Source: Aphodosoma sp045631465
Lineage (GTDB): Bacteria; Bacteroidota; Bacteroidia; Bacteroidales; Paludibacteraceae
Direction of reading: 5' to 3'
Assembly: GCA_045631465.1 (NCBI GenBank)
Contig: JAZQUV010000012.1
Coordinates: 1-64,000 of the forward strand
Length of the DNA stretch: 64,000 nt
Shown here: positions 27,362 through 35,381 of the stretch, in pieces
Layout: each line of letters opens with the position of its first letter
How positions within the stretch are numbered: the first letter of the stretch is position 1
Position numbers and translations under genes: made by a program
Notes under the pieces: model-generated
The model's input: the letters and a program-made list of their open reading frames with translations, nothing else
Databases searched by the model: none
Told to the model about the DNA's origin: nothing

Positions 27362-28294
27362 TTAGAAGTTGATTTTTCCGCGGAAAACTTCGGTGGCTGT
27401 GCCTTGCATCATGACATGATTGTCGGCGCGATAGGTGATGATAAGGTCGCCTCCAATGAGTGATACAGTAATTGGTTCGCCCTTTGGCACTCTGCCGAGA
27501 TGAGTGAATGCGACGGCTACGGCGCAAGCACCTGTGCCACACGCGAGGGTTTCGCCAGAGCCACGTTCCCAAACACGCATACGAAGGTGAGTAGGGGAGA
27601 GTTGTTCGACGATTTCGGTGTTGACACGGTCGGGGAATAGCGGGTGGTGCTCCCAAAGCGGTCCTAATTCGAGGAGCGGATAGTGGTCAATGTCGTCGAT
27701 GGGTAGGATGAGGTGAGGGTTGCCCATGCTGACGGCGGTGCCTTTTAATGAGGAATGAGGAATGAGGAATGAGGAATTTGTACTTGCTTCGCTCGTTAGG
27801 AGACAGCATGCAGTGTCCTTACAGATCGATATTGGTTGATTGATGAATGGTTGGTCGGTGAGGATAGGTATGTCGGAGGGTTGTAGGGATGGGGTGCCCA
27901 TGTCGACGATTACGCTATCGACCTTGTTGTCGATGATGTTGAGTGTTAGATGCTTGATGCCGCTGAGGGTCTCGACTGTTAATGAGGAATGAGGAATGAG
28001 GAATGAGGAATTATTTTGTGTTTTACTGATGTATGTTTCGTAGTAGTATTTGCCTACGCAACGGATGGCGTTGCCACACATACGACCTTCGCTACCGTCG
28101 GCATTGAACATACGCATTTGGCAGTCGGCTACCTCTGAGGGTAAAATAAGAACAACGCCATCGCCTCCGATGCCGGTGTGGCGATCAGAGGCGTGGCGTG
28201 CAAATTGTTCTATGTTGTTTGGCATAGGGTTTGCGATACAATCGAGGTAGATGTAGTCGTTGCCGATGCCGTGCATTTTGATGAATTCAAACAT
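27362..28294 (-). CDS. dapF: Diaminopimelate epimerase with two in-frame repeat insertions
   Basis: DapF converts LL- to meso-diaminopimelate for lysine and peptidoglycan. Signatures include MHGIGNDYIYLD, ADGSEGRMCGNAIRC (catalytic C73), SMGNPHLIL, RVNTEIVEQL and GSGETLACGTGACAVA (catalytic C252). The protein is about 310 residues, longer than the usual 270-280. The excess is two segments at about 94-105 (NSSFLIPHSSL) and 171-184 (NSSFLIPHSSLK), both translations of AATGAGG arrays on the other strand. Both leave the frame intact and fall outside the catalytic motifs, so the enzyme could still work. Confidence 0.95.
   Translation of the reverse strand: MFEFIKMHGIGNDYIYLDCIANPMPNNIEQFARHASDRHTGIGGDGVVLILPSEVADCQMRMFNADGSEGRMCGNAIRCVGKYYYETYISKTQNNSSFLIPHSSLTVETLSGIKHLTLNIIDNKVDSVIVDMGTPSLQPSDIPILTDQPFINQPISICKDTACCLLTSEASTNSSFLIPHSSLKGTAVSMGNPHLILPIDDIDHYPLLELGPLWEHHPLFPDRVNTEIVEQLSPTHLRMRVWERGSGETLACGTGACAVAVAFTHLGRVPKGEPITVSLIGGDLIITYRADNHVMMQGTATEVFRGKINF
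27745..27779. repeat. Heptamer array AATGAGG x4 inside dapF
   Basis: Four perfect AATGAGG units then AATT, inserted between codons for the Cys-Leu-Leu-Thr and Lys-Gly-Thr-Ala segments of dapF. Confidence 0.92.
27979..28013. repeat. Heptamer array AATGAGG x4 inside dapF
   Basis: Second in-gene copy, the same length and phase as the one at 27745-27779, giving the same peptide in DapF. Confidence 0.92.
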
Positions 28295-28295
28295 A

Positions 28296-28375
28296 ATTGA
28301 AAGTTGAAGGTTGAAAGTTGAAAGTTATATTTACGGTGTAAATTTCACGTTTCAAATTTCGCGTTTCAAATTTGA
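28296..28375. repeat. Heptamer arrays TTGAAAG and CGTTTCAAATTT
   Basis: Four TTGAAAG-type units, then CACGTTTCAAATTTCGCGTT with another TTTCAAATTT, fill the whole yebC-dapF gap. Confidence 0.8.
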
Positions 28376-28377
28376 AA

Positions 28378-29106
28378 TTATTCTTCGTCTTCAGGTTCAG
28401 CCATGTTGTGGAACACGTTTTGTACGTCTTCGTCCTCCTCTATGCGTTCGATGAGTTTGTTAACGGCAGCCATTTGTTCTTCGTTGAGAGTTTTAGTGTC
28501 GTTAGGGATACGAACGAATTCAGAAGATGTGATTTCGTGACCGTTGTCTTCGAGATATTTTTGGATAGCTGAATTTTGAGCGAATTCGCCATAGATTACG
28601 ATATCTTCGTCGTCTTCAACGATTTCGTCAACACCATAGTCGATGAGTTCTAGCTCGAGAGATTCGAGGTCGAGGCCTTCTTGTTTAGCAATGTGGAATA
28701 CACATTTGTGGTCGAAAAGGAATTCGAGAGAACCAGATGTGCCGAGAGAACCACCGAGTTTGTTGAAATAGCTGCGTACGTTGGCAACGGTACGAGTAGT
28801 GTTGTCGGTAGCAGTTTCGACGAAGATAGCGATGCCGTGAGGGCCGTAGCCTTCGTAGTTCATCTCTTTATAGTCGGTATAGTCTTTAGATAAAGCTTTT
28901 TTGATAGCGCGTTCAACGTTTTCTTTAGGCATGTTTTCTTTTTTTGCAGTAGCCATAAGAGCACGAAGACGAGGGTTAGTGTCAGGGTCGCCACCACCAG
29001 CTTTGGCAGCGATAGTGATTTCTTTACCGAGTTTAGTAAACACGCGGGCCATGTTGCCCCAGCGTTTCATTTTTCTTGCTTTGCGATATTCAAACGCTCT
29101 TCCCAT
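28378..29106 (-). CDS. YebC/PmpR family regulator
   Basis: The 242-residue protein starts MGRAFEYRKARKMKRWG and has GGGDPDTNPRLRALMATAKK, then NMPKENVERAIKKAL, YEGYGPHGIAIFVE and TDNTTRTVANVRSYF, the signatures of the YebC family. Members act as transcription regulators and, in some cases, in translation of polyproline; the role here is unknown. It has its own promoter and may read into dapF. Confidence 0.93.
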   Translation of the reverse strand: MGRAFEYRKARKMKRWGNMARVFTKLGKEITIAAKAGGGDPDTNPRLRALMATAKKENMPKENVERAIKKALSKDYTDYKEMNYEGYGPHGIAIFVETATDNTTRTVANVRSYFNKLGGSLGTSGSLEFLFDHKCVFHIAKQEGLDLESLELELIDYGVDEIVEDDEDIVIYGEFAQNSAIQKYLEDNGHEITSSEFVRIPNDTKTLNEEQMAAVNKLIERIEEDEDVQNVFHNMAEPEDEE

Positions 29107-29156
29107 AGTAGATTATTTGTGATTAGTTGTTAGTATTTGTTTTTTTTATTAAAGTG

Positions 29157-29164
29157 CAAAGTTA
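29157..29164 (-). promoter_or_regulatory. -7 promoter element of the YebC gene
   Basis: Minus-strand TAACTTTG followed by C, 51 bp upstream of the gene. Confidence 0.6.
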
Positions 29165-29236
29165 GTGATATTTTTTGATATGGTAAAGAATTTGTGAAAA
29201 AAAATGTTTTTTATTGTGAGAGTGAGATTTTATTTG

Positions 29237-29244
29237 TAACTTTG
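29237..29244 (+). promoter_or_regulatory. -7 promoter element
   Basis: TAACTTTG, 50 bp upstream of the T9SS cargo gene at 29294. Confidence 0.6.
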
Positions 29245-29293
29245 TACCCGTATATTCTATTTTTAGTGTTAACCCAAAAATATATTTTTAGTT

Positions 29294-30790
29294 ATGAAAA
29301 AGATTACTTTATTTGTTGCTTCATTGATGTTTTCGATTGTGGCATTTGCTCAATCAATCGACTTCAAGAAAGATGGCGATTATTATTATTTAGTGTCGCC
29401 AAATGCACGTTATTATGCTGGTTCACAACAAGGTGCGGCTGCATATTTGTTTGATGCAGACACGAAAGAAGTTGTGTCTTTTAGTCCAGTAGGTGAACTT
29501 GGATTCAAAGCAAATGCAATTTCGAATACTGGCGTTGTAGCAGGTTCGAGTGAATTTAAGGCAGTGCTCATGAATGCAGATGGTAGTTTTGACTATTTGC
29601 CTATGCCAGATGGATTGACAGAATTGGAAGAAAATACGAATGATGCTGTTGCTATTTCGCCAGACGGAAAGCAGGTAGTAGTGGCATTTAATGCAGATGC
29701 ACCCAAAACGTATTTTGTTTATACAATGAATGAAAATGGCTTGTATGACATGGTGAAATTGCCTATGCCAGAGAAAGATCCTATTTATGGTATGTATGCT
29801 CAATGGATTGCAGTGAAAGATATGTCGGCAGATGGTAATACATTGGTAGGGTTGTTTCTTACAGATGATGGTATGCGACAATTGCCTTTGATTTGGCGTA
29901 ATGTGAATGGAGAATGGACATGTGAATTTTTTGGTACAGAAGTTTGTTTGAAAGAGGGTAAAACAATTCCTCCATATCCATATGATGAAATGATAGTAGA
30001 TGCAGATGGTGATGCTTCGTTGCCATATGATGTGTGGGAAGAGTGGACAACAGCACAATATGAGGCAGAAACAGGTTATTATTATCAATTGAAAGGTTCG
30101 ATGATGAGTGCAAATGCAAATTATGTGGCTCTTAGTGTGGCAATTCAGCTAGAAGGAGAAGAGTATGCTACTATGTATGGTGCTACATATGATTTGGTTG
30201 CAGATTCGTTGGTGTTGTTTTCATCAATGTCTAATGCTACATCTTTGTCGGTTAACAATGAAGGCGAAGTTATAGTGGCAACACCTGCAATGGAAGAGTT
30301 CCGTTGGGCATATGTTATTTCGGTAGCAGAGCCTACAAAACCACAAACACTTACAGATTGGGTGAAAGCATACACAAATGGTGCAATTGACTTGGCTCAA
30401 TATATGAAATATGAATTGCAAACAGGTGAGACTGTGGCAGAAGGTACAGCATATTGGGCAAAAGAGGGTAATGGTTTGGTTACATTCCAATTGAATATAT
30501 TGGGTACAGGTTTGTATGAATCTTATTTCTTGAGATTTGACGTACCAGCATCTAATAGACCTGTGTATAACGGAGAATTTGAAGTATATCCAAATCCAAC
30601 AACAGGAGTATTGAATATGACAAAAGCGATGACAAGTGTAGAAGTGTATGATGTGATTGGTCGTAAGGTTTATGCTCAATCAGATGTAGAACAAAGAGTT
30701 GATTTGTCGGAATTGCAAGCAGGTCAATATATTCTTGTAGGAGAAGTTGATGGAGTGAAATATTCAACAAAAATAATGATTAAAAAATAA
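29294..30790 (+). CDS. T9SS cargo protein, propeller-like body
   Basis: The protein has 498 residues with a signal peptide (ending FAQ), a body with repeating blade-like segments (YYLVSPNARYYAGSQQG, AISNTGVVAGSS, ISPDGKQVVVAF, DMSADGNTLVG) that suggest a beta-propeller, and a complete sorting domain beginning VYPNPTTGVL with VEVYDVIGRKVYA and ending KIMIKK. It is a paralogue of the gene at 33881. Ten bases separate it from the M4 peptidase gene, so they should be co-expressed. Confidence 0.75.
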   Translation: MKKITLFVASLMFSIVAFAQSIDFKKDGDYYYLVSPNARYYAGSQQGAAAYLFDADTKEVVSFSPVGELGFKANAISNTGVVAGSSEFKAVLMNADGSFDYLPMPDGLTELEENTNDAVAISPDGKQVVVAFNADAPKTYFVYTMNENGLYDMVKLPMPEKDPIYGMYAQWIAVKDMSADGNTLVGLFLTDDGMRQLPLIWRNVNGEWTCEFFGTEVCLKEGKTIPPYPYDEMIVDADGDASLPYDVWEEWTTAQYEAETGYYYQLKGSMMSANANYVALSVAIQLEGEEYATMYGATYDLVADSLVLFSSMSNATSLSVNNEGEVIVATPAMEEFRWAYVISVAEPTKPQTLTDWVKAYTNGAIDLAQYMKYELQTGETVAEGTAYWAKEGNGLVTFQLNILGTGLYESYFLRFDVPASNRPVYNGEFEVYPNPTTGVLNMTKAMTSVEVYDVIGRKVYAQSDVEQRVDLSELQAGQYILVGEVDGVKYSTKIMIKK

Positions 30791-30799
30791 AAACATTTT

Positions 30800-32659
30800 A
30801 TGAAAAAGATTTTTTCGTTAGTTCTTGCAATGTCGTTTGTTGTAGGACTTGGGGCTCAAACACCTTCGCAATATGAAGAGTTGTTGAAAGTGAAAAACAA
30901 TAATGGAAATGCAAAAGATTTGAATGTGCATTTGACAACAACGGCTCCTATTCAGTATGTTATGCCAGAAGAATATGAGGGTAAACCTATTGTTGAGAAA
31001 GAGGTAGAAACTTTCTATTCGGGCAAGAAAACACTTCGTATGCAACAAGCCGAAGATGGTACCTATATATTGGTTGACCCAGAGCGTTGCACATATACAT
31101 TGGAGGGTTTGGCTAAGTCGGATTTGACTATGCGTGATATTACATCGAATGAAAAATTGGCAGAGCATACAGCATCGTTTATCAAAAATGCTCAACCAAA
31201 AATGGATGCTGATGGAGATTGGGATTTCTTTGAATTGAAACAAGCAGGTGTTTTGGGTTTTGAAGCTAATGATAGTGTGGATCTTGATACTTGTCGTTTC
31301 AACTATATTTTTTGGTTGGAAAAAGATGGTCAATGGTTGTATAGCAATTATACATATGGTGCAGGTGCGTTGATTGACACAGTGCCTCCTGTAGAAATTC
31401 TTATTAATCATCGTTTGGAACGTGATTCGACATATACATTGAAAGTTTATCATCAAACATTTTCGGGTAAAAAGACGCCATTAGCAGAATTTGATTTTGT
31501 TGCAAGCGAATCAGGTCGTATTCAATTCCCAGATTCGTTGGGCGTAGATGGTTATATTGAAATAGCTCGTATTCCTAATCATGCGCTTGATATTCACTAT
31601 GTGATGGATATGACTCATGTTTACTATAAAGAAGTACATAATCGTAATAGTTTTGATGGAAAAGGTGCTCCTGTATATACATTTGTAGATTTTAATGATC
31701 CTGTTTTCTATGGTGAATGGACTAATAATGCAGCTGCGAGTGGTGCAGAACCTTATTTTGTGGCTGTAGGTTGTGGTTCTAAATGGTCGAATGATTTGAC
31801 TAACTTTGGTTCGTTTGACTTGTTGGCGCACGAATATGCACACTTGGTAGTGTCGGCAAATGGTCGTGGCGGTTTGACAGCATCGGGTGAATCGGGAGCT
31901 TTGAATGAAGCAATAGCAGATTGTATGAGTGTTGCAGCTGATATGTATATAAATAAAGAAAAAGCTAATTGGCAAATTGCAGATGGAGTGACAGGTAATG
32001 GAATTCCAAATATGCGTGATTTGTCGAATCCAAAAATGTCGGGTGGAGGTATATTTAATAGTGCAACATTGTCGTATCCACAACCAGATACATATCAAGG
32101 AGAAAATTGGGTAGATCCATCTAATATGAGTTATGATAATGGAGGTATTCACTTCAACAATGGTGTATTTAATTATTGGTTCTATTTGTTGACAGAAGGT
32201 GGTAATGGTGAAAATGATAATGCACAATCATATGATGTGAAAGGAATTGGTATTCAAAAAACAGAAAAACTTTTGATGCATATCATCCTTAATTATCTTG
32301 AACCAGAAATGAATTATTCGCAAATGCGTATAGTATCGCAATATGCAGCAAAAGACCTTTGGGGTGAGAATTCGGATGAATTAGCACAAGTGAAAAATGC
32401 ATGGTTTGCTGTTGGTGTAGCAGATAGAACTCCTATTGATAATGTTGAAGAAACTACACAATTTAATGTTTATTCAGCAGAGGGTAATGTTGTGGTTGAA
32501 GTGGCAAAAGCTTGTCGTATTGAGATTTATAGTACAGTTGGTCAATTGTTAAATTTGCTTGATGTAGAAGAAGGATTTACAACAATACCTGTTGTTGATG
32601 GTAATAATGTTGTTATCGTGAAAGTGGGTAATTCGGTTGAAAAAGTGATTGTAAAATAA
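30800..32659 (+). CDS. Secreted M4 (thermolysin-type) metallopeptidase, T9SS cargo
   Basis: The 619-residue protein has a signal peptide, an N-terminal region of about 270 residues without obvious FTP blocks, and an M4-type catalytic domain: zinc motif HEYAH (344-348), third ligand E370 in GESGALNEAIAD, and the later active-site histidine in GGIHFNNGVFNYWFY. The C-terminus (VYSAEGNVVVEV, RIEIYSTVGQLL, VIVK) is a sorting domain in degenerate form. It would degrade host or dietary protein outside the cell. It follows the propeller-like cargo gene and is followed by a strong terminator. Confidence 0.85.
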   Translation: MKKIFSLVLAMSFVVGLGAQTPSQYEELLKVKNNNGNAKDLNVHLTTTAPIQYVMPEEYEGKPIVEKEVETFYSGKKTLRMQQAEDGTYILVDPERCTYTLEGLAKSDLTMRDITSNEKLAEHTASFIKNAQPKMDADGDWDFFELKQAGVLGFEANDSVDLDTCRFNYIFWLEKDGQWLYSNYTYGAGALIDTVPPVEILINHRLERDSTYTLKVYHQTFSGKKTPLAEFDFVASESGRIQFPDSLGVDGYIEIARIPNHALDIHYVMDMTHVYYKEVHNRNSFDGKGAPVYTFVDFNDPVFYGEWTNNAAASGAEPYFVAVGCGSKWSNDLTNFGSFDLLAHEYAHLVVSANGRGGLTASGESGALNEAIADCMSVAADMYINKEKANWQIADGVTGNGIPNMRDLSNPKMSGGGIFNSATLSYPQPDTYQGENWVDPSNMSYDNGGIHFNNGVFNYWFYLLTEGGNGENDNAQSYDVKGIGIQKTEKLLMHIILNYLEPEMNYSQMRIVSQYAAKDLWGENSDELAQVKNAWFAVGVADRTPIDNVEETTQFNVYSAEGNVVVEVAKACRIEIYSTVGQLLNLLDVEEGFTTIPVVDGNNVVIVKVGNSVEKVIVK

Positions 32660-32677
32660 TTTAATTGCATAATATGA

Positions 32678-32711
32678 AAAAGCAACTCAGAGAGTCTGGG
32701 TTGCTTTTTTT
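32678..32711 (+). terminator. Terminator after M4 peptidase
   Basis: AAAGCAACTCAG pairs with CTGGGTTGCTTT (one mismatch) around AGAGT, then seven T. Confidence 0.8.
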
Positions 32712-32712
32712 A

Positions 32713-32805
32713 CAAAAAAAACGGCAGATACTTCACAGCATCTACCGAATCAATAAAAAACACTTTTATGAAAAAATAACTACTTATTTGTTTTGATTTT
32801 GTTTG
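32713..32805 (-). ncRNA. Candidate small RNA on the minus strand
   Basis: A minus-strand promoter (TAACTTTG at 32811-32818) would start RNA near 32804. About 60 nt further, a hairpin CGGTAGAT / ATCTGCCG (32722-32747) is followed on that strand by eight T, giving a terminator. The predicted RNA of about 92 nt contains no ATG-started frame of any length and lies antisense to the leader of the AraC gene and to the tail of the M4 transcript. Function is unknown. Confidence 0.4.
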
Positions 32806-32810
32806 CGATG

Positions 32811-32818
32811 CAAAGTTA
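32811..32818 (-). promoter_or_regulatory. -7 promoter element with no protein gene downstream
   Basis: Minus-strand TAACTTTG followed by GCATCGC. No coding sequence lies downstream on this strand before the terminator at 32722-32747. Confidence 0.45.
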
Positions 32819-32883
32819 CAATAAAAAACATAAGTAGCATCAGATGTTTTTTCGCAATATAACGATAAAAGTTCCCAAATTGT

Positions 32884-33795
32884 ATGTCACGAAAGATATC
32901 ACAAACTAATATTTCGGCTTATTTTAGTCAGCCAATACGAGGAGATTTGCATCTTTATCGAAGTGCAGATACACTTTTGTTGCCGCGCGTATTGCGTAAG
33001 TATGACAAATGTTTGACAGGAATATGTATTCGAGGAGAGGTGCATTTTACTATGGTGGGTATGAAACGAGTGATAAAGCCTAACCAGATATTTTGTTTTT
33101 TACCAGGTCACTTTGTAGCAATAGATAGTGTAAGTGAGGATTTTGAAGCGCATTATGGTATTATTAGTGAGGCGTTTATGAAGGATATTACATCACGTTT
33201 TCCTAATGTGATGTTTGATTATTTAATAGCACATCCGACTATGAATATGACCCCGATTGCTATGGATGAGGCTTTGCGATATTTCGATTTGATCGAATTG
33301 AAAATAAAAGAGAAGTATAATCTGTTTCAAAAAGATATTATTTTCAATATATTGTATAGTTATGTGTTAGATATGTATAATATGATCAATCGTGATTTGC
33401 CTAATTTGCCACTTGGAAAGACAGCGAATGAACGTATTTTTGATAAATTGACATTGTTGGCATATCACCATTTGAAAGAGAATAACCCAGTGTCATATTA
33501 TGCAGATGCGCTCAATGTTACACCAAAGCATTTGAGTAAGGTAGTGAAAATGACAAAAGGTATTAGTGTCAAACAGTGGCTTGATGGTTTGATGTTGCAA
33601 GAGTTGAAACAAACCTTGCTTAGTACACAAATGTCGATACAAGAGATTAGTGATGAATTTAATTTCTCGTCGGCAGATGCATTTCATCACTTCTTTCGTA
33701 AGCATACAGGGATGTCGCCATCAAACTACCGATTGCAGACAGATCGTCCAATAGAGCATCCATTAATTACGACCGACGATTTGGTGATACGATGA
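32884..33795 (+). CDS. AraC family transcriptional regulator
   Basis: This 303-residue protein has an N-terminal sensor domain of cupin type and a C-terminal AraC double helix-turn-helix (YYADALNVTPKHLSKVVK and IQEISDEFNFSSADAFHHFF, ending GMSPSNYR). It is transcribed towards a block of T9SS cargo genes. The ligand is unknown. The leader overlaps the candidate antisense RNA at 32713-32805. The cargo gene downstream has its own promoter. Confidence 0.88.
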   Translation: MSRKISQTNISAYFSQPIRGDLHLYRSADTLLLPRVLRKYDKCLTGICIRGEVHFTMVGMKRVIKPNQIFCFLPGHFVAIDSVSEDFEAHYGIISEAFMKDITSRFPNVMFDYLIAHPTMNMTPIAMDEALRYFDLIELKIKEKYNLFQKDIIFNILYSYVLDMYNMINRDLPNLPLGKTANERIFDKLTLLAYHHLKENNPVSYYADALNVTPKHLSKVVKMTKGISVKQWLDGLMLQELKQTLLSTQMSIQEISDEFNFSSADAFHHFFRKHTGMSPSNYRLQTDRPIEHPLITTDDLVIR

Positions 33796-33842
33796 GGTTT
33801 ATGAAATTCTTCTAATAATTTGTTCTTGTGAAAAATATTTAT

Positions 33843-33850
33843 TAACTTTG
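33843..33850 (+). promoter_or_regulatory. -7 promoter element
   Basis: TAACTTTG followed by C, 31 bp upstream of the cargo gene at 33881. Confidence 0.6.
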
Positions 33851-33880
33851 CAATATAAATAAACAAAAAAAACACATATC

Positions 33881-35374
33881 ATGAAAAAACTAATTTACTC
33901 ATTTTTCTTTTTGCTAACATTTGTTTCTGCAAATGCGCAATCGATTGATTATTTAAAGGATAATCAAAATTTTTATGTTTTGTCACCTAATGGACGTTAT
34001 AGTGCAGGTGCAATAGAGTCATTCCCCGCATTTTTTTATGACGTAGTAGAAGGTAAGTTTTCTTATAACGAACCAGAGTGGGATAGAGGTTATTTTGCTA
34101 ATGCAATTAACAATGAAGGTCGTGTTGCTGGTGCAGTGGAGCATAAAGCTGCTATTTGGGAGCAAGGTGGCGAGTGGACATTGTTGCCAATACCAACAGA
34201 TATAATTGATAGTTCCGAATTGTGGACCATAGCTTATGGCATTTCAAACGACTCAAAGACCATTCTCGTGTCGGTAGGCGAGCAACCAGTTCGTCACGTC
34301 ATCTACGATTTGCAAGACAATGGCACCTATCGTTTCACAGATTTGCCAATCCCTCATCGTGACCCTATCTATCGCAAACGCCCACAATGGATTTCTATTT
34401 GTGGTATGAGTGGCGATGGTAATAGAGTGGTAGGTCGATTTATGACAGAAGATGGTTTTCGCGAGATGCCTCTTGTGTGGGAGCGTTCTGCAGATAACGA
34501 TACCGTGTGGACCTATCGTTTCCTACAAGTAGGTAATCTTATCAAAGACGGAGAAGTCACACCAGAATATCCTAACGAAAACGATCCTAATTTTGCAGAT
34601 TTGCTATATGAATATTGGTTGAAAACACAAGGTATGGAAACCGGTGTTTACCACAATTTGAATGGAGCAACTATCAGTAACAACGGTCGTTATATAGCCA
34701 CAAAAGTAGGTATTCAGAACGTAGAAACAGATGCATGGGCAACTGTTTATGGTGCTGTTATTGACATCGACCGCGATACAATGTATATATTCGACAAATT
34801 GCCAAATGCAACGGCACTTTCGGTAACCAATGATGGTATGGCTTCGCTTGGCACACCAGCGGTTGAATATTTCCGTTACGCCTATGCAGCATCGATTGAC
34901 AATCCCGATAATGTGATGCCATTAGACCAATATTGTTTGGTACAGACCAATGGCAAAGTCAATCTTGCCAACTATATGATGTATCCTATCGATGAAACAT
35001 ATATTCCAGTATTGGCAACCGGAACAGCAACACTCGCATCCGAAGGCACTGGATTTATGACTTATCAATGGAATCTTATCGAAACAGGATGGCAAGAGAC
35101 ATTCTTTGTTTTGTTTGATGGCAAAACACCAATCTCTACCCCGATGGTGAATGACTTGAAGGCATATCCAAACCCAACATCAGGCGTTGTGAATATCGAA
35201 AATCTCAACAGCGCAGCCTATGTTGAAGTATTCGACATCGTAGGTCGCAAAGTCTATGCATCATCATTGACCGAGTCGCAACTTGATTTATCGCATCTAT
35301 CAGTTGGCACTTATAGTGTAGTTCTCTATCAAGAAGATGGTGTTTATACAACAAAATTAATAATCTCTAAATAA
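33881..35374 (+). CDS. T9SS cargo protein, paralogue of the 29294 product
   Basis: The protein has 497 residues with a signal peptide, the same blade-like segments as the 29294 product (FYVLSPNGRYSAGAIES, AINNEGRVAGAVEH, GISNDSKTILVS, GMSGDGNRVVGRFMTEDGF), and a complete sorting domain (YPNPTSGVVNIE, VEVFDIVGRKVYAS, LIISK). The two genes are clearly duplicates that diverged. Codon use changes within the gene from T-rich to C-rich after about residue 110, which may mark a recombination junction. It shares a transcript with the next gene (7-bp gap). Confidence 0.78.
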   Translation: MKKLIYSFFFLLTFVSANAQSIDYLKDNQNFYVLSPNGRYSAGAIESFPAFFYDVVEGKFSYNEPEWDRGYFANAINNEGRVAGAVEHKAAIWEQGGEWTLLPIPTDIIDSSELWTIAYGISNDSKTILVSVGEQPVRHVIYDLQDNGTYRFTDLPIPHRDPIYRKRPQWISICGMSGDGNRVVGRFMTEDGFREMPLVWERSADNDTVWTYRFLQVGNLIKDGEVTPEYPNENDPNFADLLYEYWLKTQGMETGVYHNLNGATISNNGRYIATKVGIQNVETDAWATVYGAVIDIDRDTMYIFDKLPNATALSVTNDGMASLGTPAVEYFRYAYAASIDNPDNVMPLDQYCLVQTNGKVNLANYMMYPIDETYIPVLATGTATLASEGTGFMTYQWNLIETGWQETFFVLFDGKTPISTPMVNDLKAYPNPTSGVVNIENLNSAAYVEVFDIVGRKVYASSLTESQLDLSHLSVGTYSVVLYQEDGVYTTKLIISK

Positions 35375-35381
35375 TAATGCT

